Both the position numbers and the translations under genes were made by a program. A stretch of 34,651 nucleotides of DNA from an uncultured Bacteroidota bacterium. Its GTDB lineage: Bacteria > Bacteroidota > Bacteroidia > 2-12-FULL-35-15. Below, piece after piece: positions 24,226 to 32,200 of the stretch (position 1 is its first letter; the number at the start of each line of letters is the position of its first letter). The stretch lies in assembly GCA_903919535.1 (NCBI GenBank), contig CAIXIP010000237.1:1-34651 (forward strand). Reading direction: 5' to 3'. The notes below the pieces were generated by a model, which was given only the letters and a program-made list of their open reading frames with translations, had not been told where the DNA came from and did not search any database.

Positions 24226-24609
24226 CTAAACAGATAGTGGAGAAGAATCTTTACGCAACATCGTATTTACTGCATTTGTTAATTCGTTAAGTAAAATTGG
24301 TTTTTGCAAACAGGTAACATTTGAAATTTCACTTATACGTTGTAATGTTCTTGAGTCAGAATTACCGGTTATAAAAATAACAGGGACAGAGGAGTGTTTT
24401 CGTATTTCATGCGATGCTTCAATTCCGTCCATTGCTCCCTTTAATTTAATATCCAACAATATCAAATCAGGAATGTTTTCATGAAAAGAGCTGAGTGCAT
24501 TTTCTGCAGATGAGATTATCGCAATCACATTATGGCCTAAAGAACTAAGATTCATCTTGTTTTCAAGTGCTACTATTGCTTCGTCTTCTACAATTAAAAT
24601 GTTTGCCAT
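24226..24609 (-). CDS. Receiver-only response regulator
   Basis: The 127 residues form a single REC domain: acidic pocket Glu8-Asp9, phospho-acceptor Asp53 (LILLDIKL), Thr81 (FITG) and Lys103 (LQKP). There is no DNA-binding or enzymatic output domain. The GAMDGIEASHEIRK segment is typical of receivers paired with HisKA_2 kinases. It starts four bases after the kinase gene stop, so it is almost certainly the partner. Without an output domain it probably acts by protein contact or as a phosphate relay to another component not in the window. Confidence 0.92.
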   Translation of the reverse strand: MANILIVEDEAIVALENKMNLSSLGHNVIAIISSAENALSSFHENIPDLILLDIKLKGAMDGIEASHEIRKHSSVPVIFITGNSDSRTLQRISEISNVTCLQKPILLNELTNAVNTMLRKDSSPLSV

Positions 24610-24613
24610 AAAT

Positions 24614-26209
24614 TTATACTTCTATTGAAATGTAATAAGCTGTTCCGTTATGATGGGTTGTTTTTATTCTCGCATTTATTTGTTCAGAGAGGGCATTTAT
24701 TAATGTTAAGCCTAATGAATTTGACTTTTTCAAGGCTTCCCCTCCATCATAACCAACTCCATTATCAGATACCATTAATGTAAAATTACCACCCATTTTT
24801 GAACAAACAATATTGATTTCTCCTTCTGTTCTATCTGAAAAAGCATGTTTACACGCATTTGTGATAAGTTCATTCAAGATCAATCCACACGGTATTGCTG
24901 TTTTAATATCAAGGAAAATATCATTACAAGTAACAGTAAAATTAATCTTAGTTTGTTTTGAAAAATACGATGATTTAATATGATTGATCAAATCATTGAT
25001 ATAAGCGCAGAATTCAATTTTAGCGAATGTTTCATGTTGATATAACTTGTCGTGAATCAATGCCATTGAATGTATTCGGTTGCGACTATCCTCAAACAAA
25101 GCTTTTGCCTTTTCATCTTCAACATAAGAAGACTGCAAGCCTAACAAACCACTAATTACTGCCAAGTTGTTTTTTACCCGATGATGAATTTCAGAAAGTA
25201 AAATTTCTTTTTCATGAAGCGAATCCTGTATTTGTTTTTTTGTGTTTTTTTGATTTGTGATATCAGTTACACGTATTGATTGATAAGGCATTCCAGAAAT
25301 GTAAATTATACGTATTACCAGATTACCCCAAAATTCATTTCCCTTAAATGTTTTGTATAAAACTTCTTCTTCAAATGCCTTATTTTCTTTTAATGATTTA
25401 CGCATTTCTTCATAGTTAACTTTCTCTTTTGGAGATTTATGAAATTCCAATCCGTATAAACCATAAAAGTCACTTTCTTCTTCAGCCTCAAACAATTCAA
25501 CTGCACGTTTATTTGCTTTAATAATTTTTCTTTCTTTCCAATTTACTAAAAATAATGCATCGAAGGAGTTGTCGAAAATTGCTTGAAGTTGCTGTTGTAA
25601 AAGAAAATTGGTTTCATTTAAAAAAAACTCTGTTTTCTCTGCAACCATGATGCTCGAAAACAAAATAACAAAGCATCCCACTACGGTTGTTATTTTATAG
25701 GCTATATTAATATTGTTTGTAATTGCTATAGGAATGACTGAATAAGCAAAGAGGGAGAAATTTGTTTGATATAAAAGTAGGGTTGCAAATATTGTAATTA
25801 CAATGCAAAATATTATCCAACCAATTTGTTTTTTAATTTCAAATAAGACGATTGGTAAAAGAATTAGGGCTATATAAATGATGTGAATTTCAGCGTTTTC
25901 GCCAAAAGAAGAAGCCAAAAAAAACTGATGAATCAAAACTCCCAAATACAGAATAAGTTTTGCCAAGGTGTATTGCTGAAACTTATTGAAAACAGGAATA
26001 GAAAAATAAACAAGACAAATCAATAAAGAAAAAAGAGCAACATTGTTGTACCCGGAAAAAAAATAACTAATAATGTAAGGGAAAGTAAAAACTACAGAAA
26101 TGATTCCGAAACGGTTAGTTAGAATTATTCGCTTAGCGCTAGATAAGCTAAGTTCTTTCGTATTCCCGGAGTTGGAAACGGTATGCCATAAATTTAATAT
26201 AAATCCCAT
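24614..26209 (-). CDS. Membrane sensor histidine kinase, HisKA_2 type with PAS domain
   Basis: The 531 residues comprise about six hydrophobic segments in the first ~195 residues, a PAS domain (LQAIFDNSFDALFLVNWKER to IRVTDITNQ), a HisKA_2 dimerisation domain with the phospho-acceptor His in SEIHHRVKNNLAVISGLLGL (about His342) and an HATPase_c domain with N-box NELITNACKHAF (Asn446) and G boxes SDNGVGYDGG and SLGLTLI. The ATG at 26209 is chosen over a TTG 42 bases upstream. The signal sensed is unknown; the membrane domain lacks a large periplasmic part. It lies 113 bases downstream of the MacA-like adaptor, in the same orientation. Confidence 0.9.
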   Translation of the reverse strand: MGFILNLWHTVSNSGNTKELSLSSAKRIILTNRFGIISVVFTFPYIISYFFSGYNNVALFSLLICLVYFSIPVFNKFQQYTLAKLILYLGVLIHQFFLASSFGENAEIHIIYIALILLPIVLFEIKKQIGWIIFCIVITIFATLLLYQTNFSLFAYSVIPIAITNNINIAYKITTVVGCFVILFSSIMVAEKTEFFLNETNFLLQQQLQAIFDNSFDALFLVNWKERKIIKANKRAVELFEAEEESDFYGLYGLEFHKSPKEKVNYEEMRKSLKENKAFEEEVLYKTFKGNEFWGNLVIRIIYISGMPYQSIRVTDITNQKNTKKQIQDSLHEKEILLSEIHHRVKNNLAVISGLLGLQSSYVEDEKAKALFEDSRNRIHSMALIHDKLYQHETFAKIEFCAYINDLINHIKSSYFSKQTKINFTVTCNDIFLDIKTAIPCGLILNELITNACKHAFSDRTEGEINIVCSKMGGNFTLMVSDNGVGYDGGEALKKSNSLGLTLINALSEQINARIKTTHHNGTAYYISIEV

Positions 26210-26322
26210 AGAGTAGATTACAATTTTACTAAAAAGTATGGGATAAAACAAGTTGTTAAAAAAGTAATTTATTTGAAATTGTTGTAAAAAATCAGTAATT
26301 AAGATTTAGTACGAAAACGTTA

Positions 26323-27429
26323 CTATTCCTTGCCAGGCATATTATCCATTTGAGGAACTTTGATATGATCTGTTTTAATAAGTCCTGTTAATATTTCAAT
26401 ATTTAATCCATCTGAAAGACCTGTAGTTATGTATCGTTTTTCGAAAGTGTTTTTACTTGTTTCAATTTCGACAAACGTTTTTTCTTTTTCGAATTTCAGA
26501 ACACTTTCCGGAATTGAAAAAGCTTTTTCTTTTTTTGAAAGAATAATATCTGCATTAGCGCTATAACCAGCACGAAGAAACGTTCCATTGTTTTTTGCCA
26601 AAGCAGCACGAATCATGAATTGGATAGCCCCATTTTCGGTAACTCCTTTCGGTGCGATGTATTCTAACTTTGCCGAAAAACTTTCTTTATCAATTGCGCC
26701 AATTGTTAATACAAGATCCATTCCTTCATGTATTTTTCCAACTTCACTTTCATCTACCTTTCCTTCAAATATCATTTCGCCCATATCAGCAACAGATGCA
26801 ATTGTTGTTCCTTCATTAAAAGTATTACTTTCAATCACACTGCTTCCTTCTTTCATTGGAACATCTAATACCATTCCTGTGATTGTTGACCTGATAAGGG
26901 TGTTGGTGGCTTGTCCGGCCGATTTTGTAACACCTTCTTTTATTAATTGCAAATTATTTTCTGCTGCATCTAATTCTTCTTTGGCCGATTTTAATTTCAA
27001 TTCATAGGGTTGAAAATCTGCTTTTGCGATCACATTTTGTTTCAGCAAACTTTCGTTTCTATCATATTCAGTTTGTGAATTATCAAAATTTATTTTTGCT
27101 TGATTAACCCTGTTTTCAGCATTTGCAAGATTGATCATGTTGGGAATGATCTTCACTTTGGCAATTATATCACCGGTCTTAATTTCTTGTCCAGCAATAA
27201 CATATAGTTTTTCAATTATTCCAGAAACCTGTGATTTCATATTTACTTCCCTGCGAGGGATAACACTTCCTGTTGCAACAGTTTTTTTAACAATTGTTGT
27301 ATCAAATGGTGTGATTGTTTGAAATACAACAGTTGGCTGTGCTGACTTAGAATATAAAAAATAAAATGTCCAGACAATGACAGTTGCTAATCCTATAAGT
27401 AAGGCAAATTTTAAAATTTTACGAATCAT
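26323..27429 (-). CDS. MacA/HlyD-type periplasmic adaptor of the MacB-like exporter
   Basis: This 368-residue membrane-fusion protein has an N-terminal anchor (ILKFALLIGLATVIVWTFYFLY), a lipoyl half (VSGIIEKLYVIAGQEIKTGD), a coiled-coil hairpin (about 100-165), the second lipoyl half with IRSTITGMVLDVPMKEGSSV, a beta barrel and a C-terminal membrane-proximal domain. It has no TolC gene beside it and presumably uses the TolC at 19810-21255 or one elsewhere. The gene follows the second permease by 30 bases, so it is the last gene of the exporter operon. Confidence 0.9.
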   Translation of the reverse strand: MIRKILKFALLIGLATVIVWTFYFLYSKSAQPTVVFQTITPFDTTIVKKTVATGSVIPRREVNMKSQVSGIIEKLYVIAGQEIKTGDIIAKVKIIPNMINLANAENRVNQAKINFDNSQTEYDRNESLLKQNVIAKADFQPYELKLKSAKEELDAAENNLQLIKEGVTKSAGQATNTLIRSTITGMVLDVPMKEGSSVIESNTFNEGTTIASVADMGEMIFEGKVDESEVGKIHEGMDLVLTIGAIDKESFSAKLEYIAPKGVTENGAIQFMIRAALAKNNGTFLRAGYSANADIILSKKEKAFSIPESVLKFEKEKTFVEIETSKNTFEKRYITTGLSDGLNIEILTGLIKTDHIKVPQMDNMPGKE

Positions 27430-27459
27430 AATTTTATTTTTAAGAATTTATATTTCAAT

Positions 27460-28710
27460 TTATTCTGCCCTCAAGGCCTCAACAGGATTAACAGCAACAG
27501 CTTTTAAGGCAGGAATTAATCCCGCAATAGCGCCTGCTGCAACCAAAACACTTAATGAAACAAGGGCAACAAAAAGATCAACTGTTGGGTTTTTAAACAT
27601 TTCAACGCTATCACCTATAAGTGAATTGATTCCTTCCAATAAGAGTACTCCCAATAACAATCCAAAATAGCCAGCAAGCAAAGTCAGAAAAACTGATTCC
27701 ATTATTATTTGACCTATAACTAATCCCGGAGTAGCACCTAATGCCCGTTTTACACCAATTTCCTTGGTTCGTTCTTTAACAACAATAAGCATAATGTTGC
27801 TTATCCCAATCACACCGGCAATTAGTGTTCCAATACCAACGAACCAAATTAAGATATTGATACCGGTAAATAATCCATTCATTTTATTGAACTGTACCTC
27901 CATGTTCCAATGCCCTATAGCCAATTTATCATCAGGTGAAATTTTATGTCGTTCTTTCATTAATGCTAACACTTTTTCTTCGGCAACTGATGCCGGAACA
28001 TCTTTACTAGCTGCAATTGCGAACCAACCGACAATGTCACCATAATTAAATGCATTTTGAAATGTTGAAAAAGGAATGTAAATATATTCTGATTGCTCTC
28101 TTGCATCATTCCCATTTCCACTTGGTTTAGTAACGCCTACCACTTTAAAATAAACACCATTTATTTGTATGTAATCTCCAATTGCATTTTCATCTGTTTT
28201 GAATAAAACTTCTTTTACCCTAGAACCAATAACACAGATTTTTCTTTTTTCTCGAATATCATTCTCGTTTAAAAATCGTCCTTCAACAATTTTTATTTCC
28301 TGAATGTCTCGGATATTTGGATAGTTCGCCCCGACTTGAAAGTTCCCTGTCTTCAATCCTCTGAGAACATTTTTACTTCCTTCGTAACCGCCTAACCTGT
28401 TTTGTGGAGAAACTACTGAAAGTTCTTTTAATTGCATAAGTGCGTTTACATCGCCATTGTTGAAATTATAGTTACGTCCAGGTTTTAGACCTTGATATGC
28501 TTTGGTTGTTTTTTGAGTCCACATGAAAAAACTATTAGTAGCGGTTCCGTTAAAATCCTGCATCACTCCATTTTTTAAACCATTGCCGGCACCAAGCATA
28601 ATAACTAACATAAAAATTCCCCAGCCTACACCTAATGATGTAAGAAAGGTGCGCAACTTATTCTTTTTAATAGTTGCAAATATTTCCTGCCAACTGTCTA
28701 AATCAAACAT
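27460..28710 (-). CDS. MacB-like ABC transporter permease (A)
   Basis: The 416 residues have the MacB topology: one N-terminal helix (KNKLRTFLTSLGVGWGIFMLVIMLG), a large periplasmic domain (about 45-280) and three C-terminal helices in the FtsX domain. This domain carries NIMLIVVKERTKEIGVKRALGATP, the coupling segment that contacts the ATPase. The C terminus IPALKAVAVNPVEALRAE is a family hallmark. There is no fused ATPase domain; the ATPase is a separate gene. It is a paralogue of the neighbouring permease, so the two may form a heterodimer. It is separated from that gene by 170 bases containing REP-like repeats. Confidence 0.93.
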   Translation of the reverse strand: MFDLDSWQEIFATIKKNKLRTFLTSLGVGWGIFMLVIMLGAGNGLKNGVMQDFNGTATNSFFMWTQKTTKAYQGLKPGRNYNFNNGDVNALMQLKELSVVSPQNRLGGYEGSKNVLRGLKTGNFQVGANYPNIRDIQEIKIVEGRFLNENDIREKRKICVIGSRVKEVLFKTDENAIGDYIQINGVYFKVVGVTKPSGNGNDAREQSEYIYIPFSTFQNAFNYGDIVGWFAIAASKDVPASVAEEKVLALMKERHKISPDDKLAIGHWNMEVQFNKMNGLFTGINILIWFVGIGTLIAGVIGISNIMLIVVKERTKEIGVKRALGATPGLVIGQIIMESVFLTLLAGYFGLLLGVLLLEGINSLIGDSVEMFKNPTVDLFVALVSLSVLVAAGAIAGLIPALKAVAVNPVEALRAE

Positions 28711-28758
28711 TTTTTATTCGCCAAATATTTTTGAAGTTCTCCATTTCGGTTTTCCAAT

Positions 28759-28840
28759 CAGTCTTCGACAAACTCGGACTGACGTATAAGTAATAAATTT
28801 TCTGTTCAACGTGCAGCGTCATCCTGAGTTAGTCGAAGGA
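28759..28840. repeat. REP-like inverted repeat pair between the two permease genes
   Basis: The left unit (28759-28784) contains TTCGACAAACTCGGACTGAC and folds as a small hairpin through CAGTC (28759-28763) and GACTG (28777-28781). The right unit (28817-28840) is an inverted, diverged copy: 18 of 24 bases match when reverse-complemented. The doublet resembles REP/BIME-type intergenic elements, and sequences of the form CTTCGACAAGCTCAG are familiar repeats in Bacteroidota genomes. It sits wholly in the spacer 28711-28880. Confidence 0.7.
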
Positions 28841-28880
28841 GTGCGCTGGCTTTGTTAACTTTTATTTGCTTTTTTATTTA

Positions 28881-30113
28881 CTATTCGCTTCTTAATGCTT
28901 CAACGGGTTCTACTTTTGCTGCCTTCAATGCCGGAAAAAATCCAGCTAATGCTCCTGAAATAATAATTAATAATGTTGCTGAAATAGCTACATTAAAATC
29001 AACTTCCGGGTGTTGAAAGAAATCGCCTTCAACACCAGCCATGTTTATTAGTTGCAAAGCTCCGACACCTAAAATCAATCCTACATATCCGGCAATAGCC
29101 GTAATAAATATTGCTTCCTGAACAATTAATAAAACGATGGAAGATGGTGTTGCCCCAATTGCCTTACGCACACCAATTTCTTTTGTCCGCTCTTTTACAA
29201 TGATCATCATAATGTTGCTTACACCTACCACACCCGCTATCAATGTAAAAACACCAATGATCCATATAAATATTTTTATCCCATCCAGCATATTCATGAT
29301 GCGTACAAAATTATCTGACCAGTTTTCAACCCTTACTGCACTTAAATCCTGAGGATTAAAATTGTGTTTTGCTGCCAGCATTGACCTTACATTATTTACA
29401 ATTGCTTCACTGTTATCGAGTCCACTTTTATCAATGCTAGACCAAATATTATCTACATTATTTTTTCCGTTGTATGCGCGTTGTGCGGTTGTTAATGGAA
29501 TATAAATTCTGTTATTATCGCCATTTCCAGGGTCATTGAAAATGCCAACAACTTTGAATGGAATACCTCCTACATCAATAAATTTATTCAATGGATCTTC
29601 ATCGTCTTTGAATAGTGCTTCTTTTACGGGGATACTGATGGAACAAACTTTTCTGTATTCAGTTATGTCAAACTGATTGATAAATCTGCCTTCAACAATT
29701 TGCGCATTTTCCAAGAAGCAATGATCAGGCATTACAGGACGAACGGTGAACGCTGCGTGTTCTTTTTTATAACTTAAAACATTAGATCCACGACCTCTAT
29801 ATGATGCGCTTGAATACTCAATATGATTTATTTTTTCTTTTATCGAATTGTAATCCTCATTTGTAAGTTGAATTGTTCTTCCTGGTTTTAAGCCATTATA
29901 AGGCATTGATGTTTCACCCGACTCAACATTTAAGCTATTCACGGCATCACTCATGAATTGTTTTTCGGCCCCATTTCTTAATCCTTTCCCAGCGCCTAGT
30001 AAGATAATAAGTACAAAAATTCCCCATGCCACACTAAATGCGGTAAGAAAGGTTCTCAGCTTATTTTTGCTGATGGTACCAAAAATTTCTTGCCATTTAT
30101 CTATATCGAACAT
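28881..30113 (-). CDS. MacB-like ABC transporter permease (B)
   Basis: The 410-residue paralogue of permease A has a near-identical opening (MFDIDKWQEIFGTISKNKLR against MFDLDSWQEIFATIKKNKLR), a periplasmic domain (about 45-275), and the FtsX domain with NIMMIIVKERTKEIGVRKAIGATP and the terminal FPALKAAKVEPVEALRSE. The pair probably arose by tandem duplication and now supplies the two halves of a MacB-type mechanotransmission exporter, which moves periplasmic substrates through the adaptor to TolC rather than across the inner membrane. The substrate is unknown. REP-like spacers lie on both sides. Confidence 0.93.
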   Translation of the reverse strand: MFDIDKWQEIFGTISKNKLRTFLTAFSVAWGIFVLIILLGAGKGLRNGAEKQFMSDAVNSLNVESGETSMPYNGLKPGRTIQLTNEDYNSIKEKINHIEYSSASYRGRGSNVLSYKKEHAAFTVRPVMPDHCFLENAQIVEGRFINQFDITEYRKVCSISIPVKEALFKDDEDPLNKFIDVGGIPFKVVGIFNDPGNGDNNRIYIPLTTAQRAYNGKNNVDNIWSSIDKSGLDNSEAIVNNVRSMLAAKHNFNPQDLSAVRVENWSDNFVRIMNMLDGIKIFIWIIGVFTLIAGVVGVSNIMMIIVKERTKEIGVRKAIGATPSSIVLLIVQEAIFITAIAGYVGLILGVGALQLINMAGVEGDFFQHPEVDFNVAISATLLIIISGALAGFFPALKAAKVEPVEALRSE

Positions 30114-30145
30114 TTATTTGTTGTATCTCTTTTATTTTTTTCTAA

Positions 30146-30252
30146 CAGTCTTCGATGGTTCGACAAAAGCTCACCACAGGCTTTCTCAGACTGACATGCA
30201 TTTTAATGTTGTTGTTTTTTCACTGTGTGATGTCATGCTATTTTGTTGAAGG
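30146..30252. repeat. REP-like inverted repeat pair between permease B and the ATPase gene
   Basis: The left unit (30146-30195) starts CAGTCTTCGA and ends CAGACTGAC, so the same CAGTC/GACTG stem flanks a longer interior with its own AAAGC/GCTTT complement. The right unit (30231-30252) is a degenerate inverted match to the right unit of the other spacer (TGTCAT-CT then TTGAAGG). It occupies most of the spacer 30114-30271. Confidence 0.6.
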
Positions 30253-30271
30253 TTGCATTAGCAATATTTTT

Positions 30272-30937
30272 TTATTCATTAATTATTAAACCATCCTTTA
30301 AACGGATAATACGATCTGTCATGGCGCTAATGTCGTGCTCATGTGTAACAATCACAACAGTTATTCCTTGCTTATTTACTTCTTTAAAAATATCCATTAC
30401 TTCGGATGATGTAGCTGAATCAAGTGCTCCAGTTGGTTCATCAGCAAAAATAACTTTTGGCTTTCCGATAAGCGCACGGGCAATAGCAACACGTTGTTTT
30501 TGTCCACCGCTCATTTCACTTGGTAAGTGATGCGCCCATTCTTTTAATCCTACTTTATCTAAATATTCTAATGCAATTTTATTTCTTTCTTTACGACTAA
30601 CTTTTTGATAATAGAGTGGTAGTGCAACATTTTCTATCGCATTTTTAAAGGCAAGTAAATTGAAGGATTGAAAAACAAATCCCAAAAATTTATTTCGTAA
30701 TTGTGCAGCTTTTGTTTGAGAAAGATTACGGATCAGAATATTATTCAAATGATATTCTCCTGAATCATAATTATCAAGAATCCCTAAAATGTTTAAGAGA
30801 GTTGATTTTCCTGAACCTGAAGAACCCATTATCGATACAAGTTCACCTTCTTTAATGTGCATGTCAATTCCTTTAAGAACGTCCATTCTGTTTTTACCAA
30901 TGGCATATGATTTATGAACTTGATTTAAATGAATCAT
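30272..30937 (-). CDS. MacB/LolD-type ABC transporter ATP-binding protein
   Basis: The 221 residues contain Walker A GSSGSGKS (38-45), the Q-loop in FQSFNLLAFKNAIENVALPL, the signature SGGQKQRVAIARAL, Walker B VIFADEPTGALDS and the H-loop VTHEHD. The ADEPTGALDS and FNLL-NAIENV features place it in the MacB/LolD/FtsE group that powers FtsX-type permeases. It is the first gene of the run ATPase, permease B, permease A, adaptor. I found no exact TAnnTTTG element on the minus strand in the 133-base gap before it. Confidence 0.94.
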   Translation of the reverse strand: MIHLNQVHKSYAIGKNRMDVLKGIDMHIKEGELVSIMGSSGSGKSTLLNILGILDNYDSGEYHLNNILIRNLSQTKAAQLRNKFLGFVFQSFNLLAFKNAIENVALPLYYQKVSRKERNKIALEYLDKVGLKEWAHHLPSEMSGGQKQRVAIARALIGKPKVIFADEPTGALDSATSSEVMDIFKEVNKQGITVVIVTHEHDISAMTDRIIRLKDGLIINE

Positions 30938-31070
30938 GATCTTCTATTAATTGTGAAGATAAAATTACAGTTTAAATTTGTTTTTGACTTACCGTTCGTG
31001 TAGTCATTTGGCCGTGTAGGGATTTTATTTGCCAAATTGAGATTCTGGAAGAGTTTAGATGCTTAATTTA

Positions 31071-32174
31071 TTATTCAGCTGCAACAAAACCTTTCCACCC
31101 TTTCATGTAGGTAATAAATGATTCTCCCAATTCTTGTTTCCTTAAATGATCAACAGAATAGGGTGGTCTGATAGGTTGATAGTTTATATCTTTTGCTTTT
31201 GATGGCCAATCTGCATTTCCGATTGCTACTTTACCTAAAGCAACAAAATCAGCACCTAAGTTGATTGCTTTTTCAGCATCATTTCCAGTCCAAATTTCAC
31301 CGGCAACAATTAATGGAATTGTAGAAGGAATTTTTTCTCTGAAATATTCAATAATGGTTTTTGTTCCACTCAAATATTTTTCTGGTTTTTTGAACGAATC
31401 CCATGGAGAAACATGGATGTAATCTGCACCATCATTTGCTAATAGTGACGATAATTCAAGACTTTCGTCAAAATCAATTCCCTTGAAAGTTCCTTTATCT
31501 TCAGGTGATAATCTTACTCCCAAAATAAAATCTTTTGGGAAAGCTGCGCGTGTTTCTTTTAAAATTGTTCTGATCAAACGTGCTCTATTTTCGAACGAAC
31601 CTCCCCATTTATCTGAGCGATGATTAGTGAATGTACTTAAAAACTGATGCAATAAATATCCGTGCGCTCCATGTAATTCAACTCCATCAAATCCAGCTTT
31701 ATAAGCTCGTTTTGCTGCAGAAACAAAATCAGAAATGACTTGGATTATTTCATTTTCACTTCCTTCACGAACTTCAATAGTTCCTTGCGGAGAATTCATA
31801 GAATGTGCACTGGCGCTCCAAGGTTGTTTACCTGTAACGTTTTCTGGACTTCTTGCTCCTCCATGAAAAATTTGAACGATGGCTAATGAGTTGTATTGTT
31901 TTATTCCTTTTGCCAAACGCGTTAACCCTTCAATATGTTTATCATCGTAAATCCCAAGTTCGCCATTCCAGCCTTTTCCTTCTTCGGATACATTGGCAGC
32001 GCATGTAATGATTATTCCAAATCCTTCTTTTGCTCTTCGTATTAGCCAATTGTATTCATCATCACCCAAAGTGCCGTCATCGTTACTTTGTCCGTTTGTC
32101 ATTGGAGCCAAAGCAATGCGGTTGAATGTTGTTTTTCCGGATGATTGAAATGTATAACTTGAATAACTTTTCAT
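31071..32174 (-). CDS. NADH:flavin oxidoreductase, Old Yellow Enzyme family
   Basis: This 367-residue FMN-binding TIM barrel has NRIALAPMTNGQSNDDG at the FMN site, IVQIFHGGARSP, and the strongly conserved GVELHGAHGYLLHQFLS followed by NHRSDKWGGSFENRARL. VRLSPED and a late GADFVALGKVAIGNADWP complete the cofactor site. Family members reduce activated alkenes; the natural substrate cannot be read here. The ATG at 32174 is used rather than a TTG four codons upstream. It starts 26 bases after the metH stop, so it is probably co-transcribed with metH, with no obvious pathway link. Confidence 0.92.
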   Translation of the reverse strand: MKSYSSYTFQSSGKTTFNRIALAPMTNGQSNDDGTLGDDEYNWLIRRAKEGFGIIITCAANVSEEGKGWNGELGIYDDKHIEGLTRLAKGIKQYNSLAIVQIFHGGARSPENVTGKQPWSASAHSMNSPQGTIEVREGSENEIIQVISDFVSAAKRAYKAGFDGVELHGAHGYLLHQFLSTFTNHRSDKWGGSFENRARLIRTILKETRAAFPKDFILGVRLSPEDKGTFKGIDFDESLELSSLLANDGADYIHVSPWDSFKKPEKYLSGTKTIIEYFREKIPSTIPLIVAGEIWTGNDAEKAINLGADFVALGKVAIGNADWPSKAKDINYQPIRPPYSVDHLRKQELGESFITYMKGWKGFVAAE

Positions 32175-32200
32175 TTGTTTTATCAATTAAAAGGAATTTA

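Noticed and set aside
30973-30980. TAAATTTG on the plus strand upstream of the exporter operon
   Set aside because: It matches TAnnTTTG but points to no plus-strand gene; such matches are expected by chance in AT-rich sequence.
31006-31037. ATTTGGC/GCCAAAT inverted repeat downstream of the Old Yellow Enzyme gene
   Set aside because: A 7-bp stem with an 18-base loop and no clear U tract is too weak to call a terminator.
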